A DNA stretch of 64,000 nucleotides from an uncultured Paludibacter sp. (lineage in GTDB: Bacteria > Bacteroidota > Bacteroidia > Bacteroidales > Paludibacteraceae), in the NCBI GenBank assembly GCA_937897985.1, contig CALCBD010000018.1, forward strand, positions 248,001-312,000, written 5' to 3'. This document shows, one piece after another, positions 1-8,504 of the stretch. The position numbers were made by a program, and so were the translations under genes. The notes under the pieces were generated by a model. That model was not told the origin of the DNA. It worked only from the letters and a program-made list of their open reading frames with translations, and made no database searches. Position 1 is the stretch's first letter. Each line of letters opens with the position of its first letter.

Positions 1-648
1 ATGCCATGGTTATCGAAGGTTCCGGCGCTTATTCAGGGCTGGTACTCCGGTTCGGAGGCTGGTAATGCATTGGCAAATATTATATCAGGTGATGTAAATC
101 CATCGGGTAAGCTTCCTTTTTCATTTCCAAAAAAACTCACTGATAATGCTGCCATTTCCTTTGGCACTATTTCGTATCCCGGCGATGGAAAAAAACAGGA
201 ATACCTCGAAGATATTATGGTGGGTTACCGCTGGTTTGATACAAAGAAAATAGAACCTCAGTTTGCTTTTGGTTACGGGTTGAGCTATACCACTTTCGGA
301 TATGGGAAGGTAAAAACCGACAAAACAATCTACAATCAGTCAGATATTATAAAAGTGTCTTTTACGGTGACAAATACAGGGAAAACAGGAGGAGACGAAA
401 TAACTCAGGTCTACGTTTCACAACCCGATGCATCGGTCGTGCGTCCGGTAAAAGAACTGAAGGCATTCAGCAAAATCAGCCTCAGACCGGGTGAAACCAA
501 AATAGTAGAACTAGAAATTAAAGTACAGGATCTGGCATTTTACAACGAAAAAAACCGTCAATGGACTGTTGAACCAGGCACTTTCATTATTTCAAATGCT
601 GCGTCGGCTGCTGATGTGAAAAGCAAAACAAAAATTGAAATCATATAA
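1..648 (+). CDS. GH3 family glycoside hydrolase, C-terminal part (5' end outside window)
   Basis: This is the end of a glycoside hydrolase family 3 enzyme (beta-glucosidase or beta-xylosidase type). The first ~95 visible residues are the close of the GH3 C-terminal domain: the segment G-x-A-L-A-N-I-I-S-G-D-V-N-P-S-G-K-L-P-F-S-F-P is a family hallmark. Residues ~105-210 form the fibronectin type III-like domain that ends most three-domain GH3 enzymes. The reading frame is open at base 1, so the ATG there is almost certainly internal. The catalytic nucleophile lies upstream of the window, so substrate cannot be judged. It precedes a GH2 gene on the same strand with a 235-base gap and is likely part of the same carbohydrate locus. 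Confidence 0.92.
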   Translation: MPWLSKVPALIQGWYSGSEAGNALANIISGDVNPSGKLPFSFPKKLTDNAAISFGTISYPGDGKKQEYLEDIMVGYRWFDTKKIEPQFAFGYGLSYTTFGYGKVKTDKTIYNQSDIIKVSFTVTNTGKTGGDEITQVYVSQPDASVVRPVKELKAFSKISLRPGETKIVELEIKVQDLAFYNEKNRQWTVEPGTFIISNAASAADVKSKTKIEII

Positions 649-686
649 ATTCTCATTTCAAGCTTATCATTAATATTAAGGTATTT

Positions 687-732
687 CTTTGTGTTCTCCG
701 CGTCTCCGTGGTTATTAATATTCACCACAGAG
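687..732. repeat. Degenerate dispersed-type repeat with hairpin
   Basis: Read on the minus strand, 687-713 is a run of near-8-base units (CCACGGAGA, CGCGGAGA, ACACAAAG). I recall similar strings as intergenic repeats in many unrelated bacterial genomes. Bases 704-712 (CTCCGTGGT) pair with 724-732 (ACCACAGAG) with one mismatch around an 11-base loop. The pairing may serve as a weak transcript end between the GH3 and GH2 genes, but no U-tract follows. Confidence 0.45.
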
Positions 733-883
733 GCTCAATGGAAGTATTTCATTCAAACATCCTGATTTGCGACTGTTCAAACCCGATTATTTTGGTCAGA
801 TTTCAACCCTTTTTGAAATACATTCCAACTAATTCAGAAGGATAAAATTGTATTTTTACAAACCATTTAATAATTATACCAAA

Positions 884-2665
884 ATGAATAACCGGTTAAA
901 AATCACAACACTTTTCATTCTGACAATGATGGTTTGCACAGTTTCGGCTCAAACAATACTGACAAATCCATATTCAGGAAATCATGCAGAACTTCTGAAT
1001 GGCAAATGGAACGCATTAATCGACGTTTTTTGCATGGGCGAAGCGAATGCCGTTTTTAAAAACCGCCCTCAACCCTTAACCGGCAAACCAATAGAATATA
1101 CATTCAATGAGGGATTCAGGCTTGATGTGCCTGGCGATTTTAACTCACAACTGCCCGAATTGTTGTATTATGAAGGTAATGTGTGGTATCAGCGCAAAAT
1201 TACAATTCAAAAGTCGGCAACAAAAAGACAATTTCTGTATTTTGCAGGGTCAAACTACATTACAAAAGTTTGGCTTAATGGTATTTTTGCGGGTGAACAC
1301 GAAGGTGGTTTTTTACCTTTTCAGTTCGAGATTACCGGTTTGGTCAAAGAGGGAGAAAACGATCTGGTGGTAATGACCAATAACAACCGAAGAGCAGATT
1401 ACATCCCTGCTATGAATTTCGACTGGTGGAATTACGGTGGCATTACCCGCGATGTTTTTTTGATTGAAACACCACCTGCCTATATCAGCGATTATTCCGT
1501 TCAGCTCAAAAAAGGAACTAAAAATGTACTGGCAGGTTATGTGAAATTAGAAGGAACAGCTGCCCCGCAAAATGTTGAAATTGTAATTCCCGAACTGAAA
1601 ATCACCAAAAGACTAACTACTGATACAACAGGTTTGGCAAAATTCGAAATTGAAGCTAAACCACAACTCTGGGAACCTTCGTTCCCGAAATTGTACGATG
1701 TGGAAATTTTGACTGCAAAAGATACCATAACCGAACAAATCGGTTTCCGCACCATTGAAACTAAGGGCAGCAATATATTGCTCAATGGCAAGCCGGTTTT
1801 TCTCAAAGGCATCAATTTTCATGAAGAAATTCCTCAACGCAGGGGACGGGCATATTCCGATGCCGATGCTGAAGTGCTTTTGACAGAAGCCAAAGCATTG
1901 GGATGCAACTTTATCCGTACTGCTCATTATCCTCAAAATGAGCGAATTGTGCGTTTAGCCGAAAAATCCGGATTAATGATATGGGAGGAAATTCCGGTGT
2001 GGCAGGGCATCAAATTTACCGACAAAGATGTAATGCTGAAAGCTCAAAATATGCTTCTGGAGATGATTCAGCGCGACAAAAACAGAGCTGCTGTAATAAT
2101 ATGGAGCATTCAGAATGAAACCAGACCTTCGGCTGCACGCGATAAAGTACTTGCCGGTTTAGCCGGATTGACACGTAAAACCGACAATACAAGGCTGATA
2201 AGCGGCGCTTTTGACAATGCTAAATTCGACAGGGAAAGCGGTACATTTATGCTTAACGATAGCCTGATTAATTATGTGGACGTAGTTGGAATTAATAAGT
2301 ATCTGGGCTGGTACGAATCTTATCAGCTCGATCCGTCAAAGATAAAATGGAACATAGCTCCCGGCAAACCCCTGATCATGTCTGAGTTTGGTGGTGAAGC
2401 ACTTTACGGACAACATGGCGATGCCAATTCACCTGCCTCGTGGAGCGAAGAACTACAGGAAAAACTGTATCGCGATAACCTGATTATGTTCAAAAATATT
2501 CCGAACCTGTGCGGTACTGCACCCTGGGTGTTGTTCGATTTTCGTTCGCCTAACCGTTGGCACAAGCAAAATCAGGATGGCTGGAACCGTAAGGGTCTTG
2601 TTTCGGACAAAGGTCAGCGCAAAAAAGCCTGGTATGTGATGAAAACATATTACGACAGTAAGTAA
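884..2665 (+). CDS. GH2 family glycoside hydrolase (beta-glucuronidase/galactosidase-like)
   Basis: A secreted or periplasmic GH2 hydrolase of 593 residues that should remove a non-reducing beta-linked sugar from oligosaccharides. I chose the ATG at 884 over the TTG at 848 because it gives a clean signal peptide ending ...CTVSA|Q. The order is signal peptide, N-terminal sugar-binding jelly roll (~50-190), immunoglobulin-like sandwich (~195-290) and TIM barrel (~300-590). The acid/base is Glu412 in SIQNE and the nucleophile is Glu501 in MSEFGGE. The compact length and the SEFGGEALYG motif resemble beta-glucuronidase-type GH2 members more than LacZ. Exact substrate is not determinable. A strong terminator follows at 2771. 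Confidence 0.9.
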   Translation: MNNRLKITTLFILTMMVCTVSAQTILTNPYSGNHAELLNGKWNALIDVFCMGEANAVFKNRPQPLTGKPIEYTFNEGFRLDVPGDFNSQLPELLYYEGNVWYQRKITIQKSATKRQFLYFAGSNYITKVWLNGIFAGEHEGGFLPFQFEITGLVKEGENDLVVMTNNNRRADYIPAMNFDWWNYGGITRDVFLIETPPAYISDYSVQLKKGTKNVLAGYVKLEGTAAPQNVEIVIPELKITKRLTTDTTGLAKFEIEAKPQLWEPSFPKLYDVEILTAKDTITEQIGFRTIETKGSNILLNGKPVFLKGINFHEEIPQRRGRAYSDADAEVLLTEAKALGCNFIRTAHYPQNERIVRLAEKSGLMIWEEIPVWQGIKFTDKDVMLKAQNMLLEMIQRDKNRAAVIIWSIQNETRPSAARDKVLAGLAGLTRKTDNTRLISGAFDNAKFDRESGTFMLNDSLINYVDVVGINKYLGWYESYQLDPSKIKWNIAPGKPLIMSEFGGEALYGQHGDANSPASWSEELQEKLYRDNLIMFKNIPNLCGTAPWVLFDFRSPNRWHKQNQDGWNRKGLVSDKGQRKKAWYVMKTYYDSK

Positions 2666-2770
2666 ATATTTTGATAATCAGACATTAAATCGTTTCCGCA
2701 TTCCGTTAATATATTTCTGTCCTTCATCGATACAAGATTTATTAAAAACATTGTATCCCTTCAGTTGAGA

Positions 2771-2822
2771 GTTGAACCATAATTCTACTTATTTGAATTA
2801 TAGTTCAACTTTTATTTTTTTA
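2771..2822 (+). terminator. Rho-independent terminator after the GH2 gene
   Basis: Bases 2771-2785 pair with 2795-2809 in 14 of 15 positions around a 9-base loop. TTTTATTTTTTT follows. The hairpin lies 105 bases after the GH2 stop and just before the promoter of the next gene. Confidence 0.85.
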
Positions 2823-2830
2823 TTCAACTG

Positions 2831-2838
2831 TATTTTTG
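2831..2838 (+). promoter_or_regulatory. Bacteroidetes -7 promoter element TATTTTTG
   Basis: The sequence fits TAnnTTTG and lies directly after the terminator at 2771-2822. That would give the beta-helix gene its own promoter with a ~85-base leader. No convincing -33 TTTG is seen at the right distance. Confidence 0.45.
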
Positions 2839-2927
2839 CAGGGTTCGAGTCCGTCACTTTTTAAAAAATAAAAATACGGAGCTTTAAAATTAAATTTTAA
2901 ATCAAATACGCTTTAAATGATAATGGT

Positions 2928-5900
2928 ATGAAAAAAAATTTTACCCGCATCGCATTGGCCTTTTTTACAGGCTTTATCTCTATGAATGCAATGGCTGCTA
3001 CCGGCTGGTTTTCGGATTATATTAAACTGAATGTTAACGGAAACGGAGTGTCAGCGCCGACAGGGTGGTACTGGATTGGTACCGACCCGTCTTATGCTAC
3101 CCAATTTGATGCTGCAAATCTTGGAACAGTAACATCACTTATTCTGGATGGAGCAGATATGAAATACTGGAGTGATTCTCAGGACAGGACAGGAAGTTCA
3201 TTTTTCTATCGGATTATGAGTGCCGACGGTTTGACCGAAATTGTATCCCCTGTCGAAACGGTTATGACACAAACCGGCCCGTCTGGTAATGATTATCAGG
3301 CAACATCTTCAGGGCTGAATATCAATTTATTATCCTCTGCTCTTCAACCAGGCACAAGTTACAGACTTCAGTTTTTTGCCAAAAGCTGGGGGTCGGGTCA
3401 GGGCGATAGCTGGTTGTCAAATTCAGGTGCCAATTATACCGCAACTTTTACAACTCCGGCTGTTTTGGTAAGTGGTTCTGCATCTCAGGATGGTTTTTAT
3501 ACAACATTAGGTGCTGCAATTTCAGCTATCGGAACAAGTCAAACCGGAAGAAATATTGAAATTAAAATTGGTGGATCTACAACCGAACTTACTTCCGGAA
3601 TCATTATAGGTGCAGGAGACTGGAGTTCACTTAAAATTTATCCGACAGCAATTTCAACAATACAGGCCGGATTACCGAATACAAGTACATCTGCATTTAT
3701 TACTTTATCAGCTGCAAATAATGTTACAATCGATGGCCGGCTTAATCAAACAGGAGCCGGAAGCCTGACCATTATTAATTCCTGTACAGATAATGCAAAT
3801 GCAAGATCGACCATATTATTCGATAACGATGCCAAAAATAACGTTTTGAAGTATTGTACTGTAAAGGGAAGTCAGACAGGCAATTACGGAATAATTTCTT
3901 TTTCGGCAACAGCAGCAACAACTAACGGAAACGGATTAAATACGATAGATCATAATTTAATTACAAATAATGGCACAATCCCTAAGTACGGTATTTATGC
4001 AATCGGGAATACTTCATTTCCAAATATCGGAAATCAAATCACCAACAACGAATTTAAAGATTTGTTGGCTATTTACATTGCATCAACCACCGTTTATATT
4101 GCGGGTGGGACAAGTGCTCCTCAAAATGACAATTTTACCATATCCGGAAATAGTTTCTATAATAGTGTAATAATTGATGACTATGCCTCGAGTAATCTTG
4201 CCAAAATTATGCTTGGTATCGGAACATCCACTGCTACCTATGGAGGTTCACATACAATTACAGATAACTTTTTCGGAGGTAGCTCTGCAAATTGCAATGG
4301 TACTTTACAGAAAAGATACAAAGATGCCACCCTGAATATTATTGCGATTTATCCTTCAGGTGGCACAACAAGCATACAAAATAATACAATTAAGAACATA
4401 AGCTGGTCCAACGATTATTATCCTGCAAATATGACAGCTATTAACATTGCCGGAGGGACAGGTGATGTAAATATCGGAACTGTTACAGGAAATACAATTG
4501 GTGACAATACTTCCACAGGCTCTATAGTGCTCATTGCTAAAGGGAACTCAAATTCTTCTGCAACCATGATTACTTTATCAACTACAGGAACTGTCAATTG
4601 CCGGAATAATAAGATTGGCTCAATTACCGGTATTCATCAAACAGCTAATTACACTATGGGAATTACTGCAATTTCCAAAACTGCCACAGCTGGTACGACA
4701 AACATTAGTAATAACACGATAGGAAGTACAAATGTATCTAACAGTATATATGCGTATTATTCAAATGCAGGTGTCGAATCTGCTACTACTGCCAGTCAGA
4801 ATGTAAGCGGAATTTCATGTGCAGGAACCGGTATTTGTTCTGTAAGTTACAATACAATTGCCAACCTGACCAATTTTACAACAATTGGGTATCTGTACAG
4901 TATCAACATGAACTCAACGTCCGGAACTGCTAATGGAAATTTAATGCATTCAAATGTAATTAAAGGTTATACCGGAACAGGTGCGGTTATTGGAATTAAT
5001 TCCAATGGAGGAAATAATACTATCACAAATAATGTTATTAAATTAGGTGACAATACTGCCTGCGAAATAAGAGGAATAAATGATGGAAGTAGTGCTACAA
5101 GTACAAGCTCTTATCACAACACGATTTATATCGGAGGTTCTCCTGTAACAGGTGCATTCCCTTCTTATTGTGAGTTTAGTTCAGGTCCGGCTACAAAAAA
5201 ATATTACAAAAACAACATTTTTGTAAATGCTCGATCAAACAACGGTGCAACAGGTTCTCATTATGCATTGTATTTAAATTCCACAAATACAGGAACTCTG
5301 GAAATAGATGGTAATGATTATTTTGTTACCGGAACCGGAAGTGTCCTATGCAGATATTCAACGGATAAAACAACATTATCGGCTTTCCAGACAGCAACCG
5401 GTCAGGATGCTTCAAGTGTGAATACAGATCCGGGATTTGCAAATCCGGGGGGCTTAACCGCCGAAAGTTATGTGCCTTCTTCTCTGTTGCTTACCGGTGT
5501 GAATGCTTCAGTTACCACTGACTACAGCGGTGTTAGCCGTACAACTACACCTGCCATGGGCGCTCATGATTTCAGAATCTGGAACGGAAGTGTATGGAAT
5601 TCAGTTCCCGGCGCTGATTACAATGCAAAAATTGACGGAACTTTCAGTGGCGCAGGTTTTTCGTGTCGCAATCTTGTATTGAATGCGGGGAAACAACTCA
5701 GCATCACTTCAGGTACAATGGCAGTAGGAAATAACTTTACAATTTTAAGCGATGATGCTAATGGTACCGGTACATTTACCAACAGCGGAAGTTTAACAGT
5801 GGGTGGCGTTACTACTGTTCAGCAATACATTACAAGTTCTCAAACAGGTGTAAATGGTCGTAACTGGTACATATCCAGTCCGCTGACTGCCGCATTAAGC

Positions 5901-7055
5901 AGCACCATCACCGGAGCAACCGGAAACGGTTTAGTGTATTATGATGGTACAACCAACTGGCCGGCAGCAGGAACTACAATGGAGGTTATGAAAGGTTATA
6001 TTGCCAAATCGCCTGCGCAAAACACAACAATCAGTTTCGCAGGAGGTACATTGAATGATGGAAATCAGTCGGTTGCCGATTTACCGGTCGGTTTTAATCT
6101 GGTGGGAAATCCGTATCCATCCTATGTTGATTTTACTCAGGCAACTAAAACCAATGTTGCAAATTCTATCTGGTACAGAAGCAAAAGCACCGGTGCTTAT
6201 GTTTTTCAAACTTATAATGTCCCCGGAAATATCGGTGCAAACGATGGATCAGCCATTATTCCACCGATGCAGAGTTTCTGGATTAAAACCACCGGCGCTA
6301 CCAATAATTTTGGTTTCACAAATGCTATGAGGTCGCATCAGGATCAGTCAATTGCCGCTAATCGTCTGAAAGCACCCGGTACAAGTCAGCAGAAACTGGT
6401 TCGACTTCAATTAAGTAATCCTTCGGGTTCTGATGAAACGGTTGTATATTTCAATCCTGCGGCTCAGAATTCATCAGATGAATTTGATACACAGAAAATG
6501 TTTAACTCCGTAGTTGCTCAGCCCGAAGTTTATTCGAAAACCGGTACCGATAAACTTGTTATCAATGGTTTAAATGAAGTGGCCGACAATTTGGAAATTC
6601 CGTTGGGCTATAATACAGCTACCGCAGGGAACTTTACATTTAAAGTACCGGAACTTGGAAACTTCGATAGTAATACCAAAATATACTTGCTCGACAAGCA
6701 GGAAAATATCCGGACCGAACTTTCTTCTGTTGCTGAATATACGTTTAACAGCGATGTTACCACAGCTAACGAAAACCGTTTCAGTTTGCTGTTTAAAGTT
6801 TCGAACATAACTACAGCTACTGACAATCAGCAAAATTTAAATACAAAAGTACTTGTTAATGAATCAAATCAGTTGGTAATTATTGCACCGGCAAAAAGTA
6901 CTTATTCTGTTTACAATGCTGCCGGTCAATTGTTCACTGCAGGAGTAACCACATCCGATCGAACCTGTACCGGTACTGTTTACATAAAAGGAGTTTACGT
7001 GGTGAAAATTACAGAAAACGGAAACGAGTTAACAACCAGAGTAATTATTAAATAA
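2928..7055 (+). CDS. Large secreted beta-helix protein with T9SS C-terminal sorting domain
   Basis: A 1375-residue extracellular protein. It has a signal peptide (MKKNF...NAMA|A), an N-terminal region of ~160 residues, and from ~190 to ~760 a long series of Asn/Gly/Thr-rich turns (repeats such as ITNN, ISNNTIG, NVIKLG) typical of right-handed parallel beta-helices. A beta-sandwich region of the kind common in T9SS proteins follows (YISSPLT..., FNLVGNPYPS). The C-terminal ~75 residues (YSVYNAAGQ, GVYVVKI, VIIK end) match a type A T9SS sorting domain, so the protein is probably exported and anchored on the cell surface. The fold is shared by pectate lyases and adhesins, and I see no catalytic motif that settles which. 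Its place among glycosidases suggests polysaccharide binding or cleavage. Confidence 0.85.
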   Translation: MKKNFTRIALAFFTGFISMNAMAATGWFSDYIKLNVNGNGVSAPTGWYWIGTDPSYATQFDAANLGTVTSLILDGADMKYWSDSQDRTGSSFFYRIMSADGLTEIVSPVETVMTQTGPSGNDYQATSSGLNINLLSSALQPGTSYRLQFFAKSWGSGQGDSWLSNSGANYTATFTTPAVLVSGSASQDGFYTTLGAAISAIGTSQTGRNIEIKIGGSTTELTSGIIIGAGDWSSLKIYPTAISTIQAGLPNTSTSAFITLSAANNVTIDGRLNQTGAGSLTIINSCTDNANARSTILFDNDAKNNVLKYCTVKGSQTGNYGIISFSATAATTNGNGLNTIDHNLITNNGTIPKYGIYAIGNTSFPNIGNQITNNEFKDLLAIYIASTTVYIAGGTSAPQNDNFTISGNSFYNSVIIDDYASSNLAKIMLGIGTSTATYGGSHTITDNFFGGSSANCNGTLQKRYKDATLNIIAIYPSGGTTSIQNNTIKNISWSNDYYPANMTAINIAGGTGDVNIGTVTGNTIGDNTSTGSIVLIAKGNSNSSATMITLSTTGTVNCRNNKIGSITGIHQTANYTMGITAISKTATAGTTNISNNTIGSTNVSNSIYAYYSNAGVESATTASQNVSGISCAGTGICSVSYNTIANLTNFTTIGYLYSINMNSTSGTANGNLMHSNVIKGYTGTGAVIGINSNGGNNTITNNVIKLGDNTACEIRGINDGSSATSTSSYHNTIYIGGSPVTGAFPSYCEFSSGPATKKYYKNNIFVNARSNNGATGSHYALYLNSTNTGTLEIDGNDYFVTGTGSVLCRYSTDKTTLSAFQTATGQDASSVNTDPGFANPGGLTAESYVPSSLLLTGVNASVTTDYSGVSRTTTPAMGAHDFRIWNGSVWNSVPGADYNAKIDGTFSGAGFSCRNLVLNAGKQLSITSGTMAVGNNFTILSDDANGTGTFTNSGSLTVGGVTTVQQYITSSQTGVNGRNWYISSPLTAALSSTITGATGNGLVYYDGTTNWPAAGTTMEVMKGYIAKSPAQNTTISFAGGTLNDGNQSVADLPVGFNLVGNPYPSYVDFTQATKTNVANSIWYRSKSTGAYVFQTYNVPGNIGANDGSAIIPPMQSFWIKTTGATNNFGFTNAMRSHQDQSIAANRLKAPGTSQQKLVRLQLSNPSGSDETVVYFNPAAQNSSDEFDTQKMFNSVVAQPEVYSKTGTDKLVINGLNEVADNLEIPLGYNTATAGNFTFKVPELGNFDSNTKIYLLDKQENIRTELSSVAEYTFNSDVTTANENRFSLLFKVSNITTATDNQQNLNTKVLVNESNQLVIIAPAKSTYSVYNAAGQLFTAGVTTSDRTCTGTVYIKGVYVVKITENGNELTTRVIIK

Positions 7056-7152
7056 AAAATTCATTACCTGACCCGAAAGTTAAACTGAATCACGGCATAA
7101 ACAGTCTGTTCATATTTACCTTTTCGGGTTGGGCGATGTAAATATTGTAAAC

Positions 7153-7320
7153 ATGGAAAAGAAAAAATATTTTGCTCCGTTCGTGGAATTAATTGTGTTG
7201 GACAATGAAATTTCGTTGGCATTGGAATCAACTCCACCGTTAGGACCTGATGAAGGTAGTAATCTGAACATCAGCCCTGATTTTCTTAATCAGTATCCGT
7301 TGAAATCGCCTGTTGCTTAG
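7153..7320 (+). CDS. Small conserved-type peptide (55 residues), unknown function
   Basis: A 55-residue peptide that I start at the ATG 7153 (MEKKKYF...). A longer TTG start at 7129 is possible but has no support. The first half is charged and hydrophobic with the pattern K-K-Y-F-A-P-x-x-E-L-I-V-L-D-N-E-I-S-L-A, then a Ser/Pro/Gly/Asp-rich tail. I recall short proteins with this layout (Tyr-x-x-Pro, acidic centre, small-residue tail) as common in Bacteroidales, usually annotated as hypothetical. It has no signal peptide or membrane segment. It ends 12 bases before the GH43-like gene, so the two are probably co-transcribed. No function can be assigned. Confidence 0.6.
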   Translation: MEKKKYFAPFVELIVLDNEISLALESTPPLGPDEGSNLNISPDFLNQYPLKSPVA

Positions 7321-7332
7321 TTTTTTGGTGAA

Positions 7333-8487
7333 ATGAAAACTTTAACAAGGGAATTGAGCCTGCTTTTGCTTTCGTTTGCCGCATTTACAGTTGTTTTTGC
7401 TCAACCGGTAGTCCCCGGTGAAATTTGGAAGGATGACCGCGGTATGCATATTAACGCTCATGGCGGTGGTATATTGTTCCGAAACGGAGTTTATTATTGG
7501 TATGGTGAACACAAGGATGATTCGACGAGTCTGGCCAATGTAGGTGTAAATTGTTATTCGTCCGATGATTTGGTTCATTGGAAGTACAGGGGAGTTGTAT
7601 TGCCTGTGGTAACGGATAACGAAAGTTCAGATATTGTAAAAGGGTGTGTGATAGAGCGTCCGAAGGTAGTTTTCAATGAAAAGACTCAAAAATATGTCCT
7701 CTGGTTTCATTTGGAACTGAAAGGACAGGGGTACAAAGCTGCCCGTGTGGGAATGGCTGTCGGCGATTCGCCTGCTGGCAGCTTTAAGTATGTTCGTTCG
7801 TATCGTCCCAATGCCGGAATTTATCCGCTCAATTTCACCGAAGAACAAAAAAAATCATCTTTAAACCTTACAAATTCACTTAAACAGGGCAGTAAAGACT
7901 GGTTGAAAGCTGTTGAAGAGGGCCTGTTTGTCAGACGTGATCTGGAAGGTGGTCAAATGTCGCGCGACATGACCATCTATGTTGATGACAACAACAAGGC
8001 TTATCATATTTATGCATCGGAAGAAAACCGGACCATTCAGATTGCAGAACTTTCAGATGACTATCAGAGTCATACAGGTAAATACATCAGAATTCTGCCG
8101 GGTAAACACAACGAAGCTCCGGCTGTTTTTAAGAAAGACGGGAAATATTTTCTGATTACATCCGGATGTACAGGGTGGGCTCCAAATACCGCACGAATGG
8201 CTGTTGCCGACTCACTGTTCGGAGAATGGACTGAGCTTGGAAATCCCTGTGTTGGTGCCGATGCTGATTTAACATTCCATTCGCAGGGAACTTATATACA
8301 AAAAGTAGCAGGAAAGGAAAATGCCTGGATCTTTATGGCCGATCGCTGGAAACCCGAACATCCGATTGATGGACGGTATATCTGGTTACCGGTTTTGTTC
8401 GAAAACGGAAAACCTGTTCTTCGTTACTTTGATCAATGGAACATCAACGACGTGTTTTCCGATGCAGGTCTGACAAGAAGCAGGTAA
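7333..8487 (+). CDS. GH43-like glycoside hydrolase (galactanase-type subfamily)
   Basis: A secreted five-bladed propeller enzyme of 384 residues with a signal peptide ending VVFA|Q. The opening after the signal, W-K-D-D-R-G-M-H-I-N-A-H-G-G-G-I followed by YYWYGE, is the pattern I associate with GH43 subfamilies 24 and 34, which include exo-beta-1,3-galactanases. These lack the usual aspartate base of GH43 at the start of blade 1, and here too the expected DPD motif is replaced by the AHGGG stretch. Candidate acid Glu lies in the CVIERPKV segment. If the subfamily is right, the substrate is a galactan or arabinogalactan side chain. It converges on the regulator gene at 8505, only 17 bases away. 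Confidence 0.82.
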   Translation: MKTLTRELSLLLLSFAAFTVVFAQPVVPGEIWKDDRGMHINAHGGGILFRNGVYYWYGEHKDDSTSLANVGVNCYSSDDLVHWKYRGVVLPVVTDNESSDIVKGCVIERPKVVFNEKTQKYVLWFHLELKGQGYKAARVGMAVGDSPAGSFKYVRSYRPNAGIYPLNFTEEQKKSSLNLTNSLKQGSKDWLKAVEEGLFVRRDLEGGQMSRDMTIYVDDNNKAYHIYASEENRTIQIAELSDDYQSHTGKYIRILPGKHNEAPAVFKKDGKYFLITSGCTGWAPNTARMAVADSLFGEWTELGNPCVGADADLTFHSQGTYIQKVAGKENAWIFMADRWKPEHPIDGRYIWLPVLFENGKPVLRYFDQWNINDVFSDAGLTRSR

Positions 8488-8504
8488 TTTTTTTTATTCT
8501 CCGA

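Noticed and set aside
2839..2856. A tRNA T-arm-like string (GGTTCGAGTCC)
   Set aside because: The flanking bases do not form a T-stem, acceptor stem or anticodon arm, and it overlaps the promoter region; probably coincidence.
7071..7129. An inverted repeat (ACCCGAAA / TTTCGGGT) before the small peptide gene
   Set aside because: The arms are only 8 bases with a ~43-base loop and no U-tract, too weak to call an attenuator or terminator.
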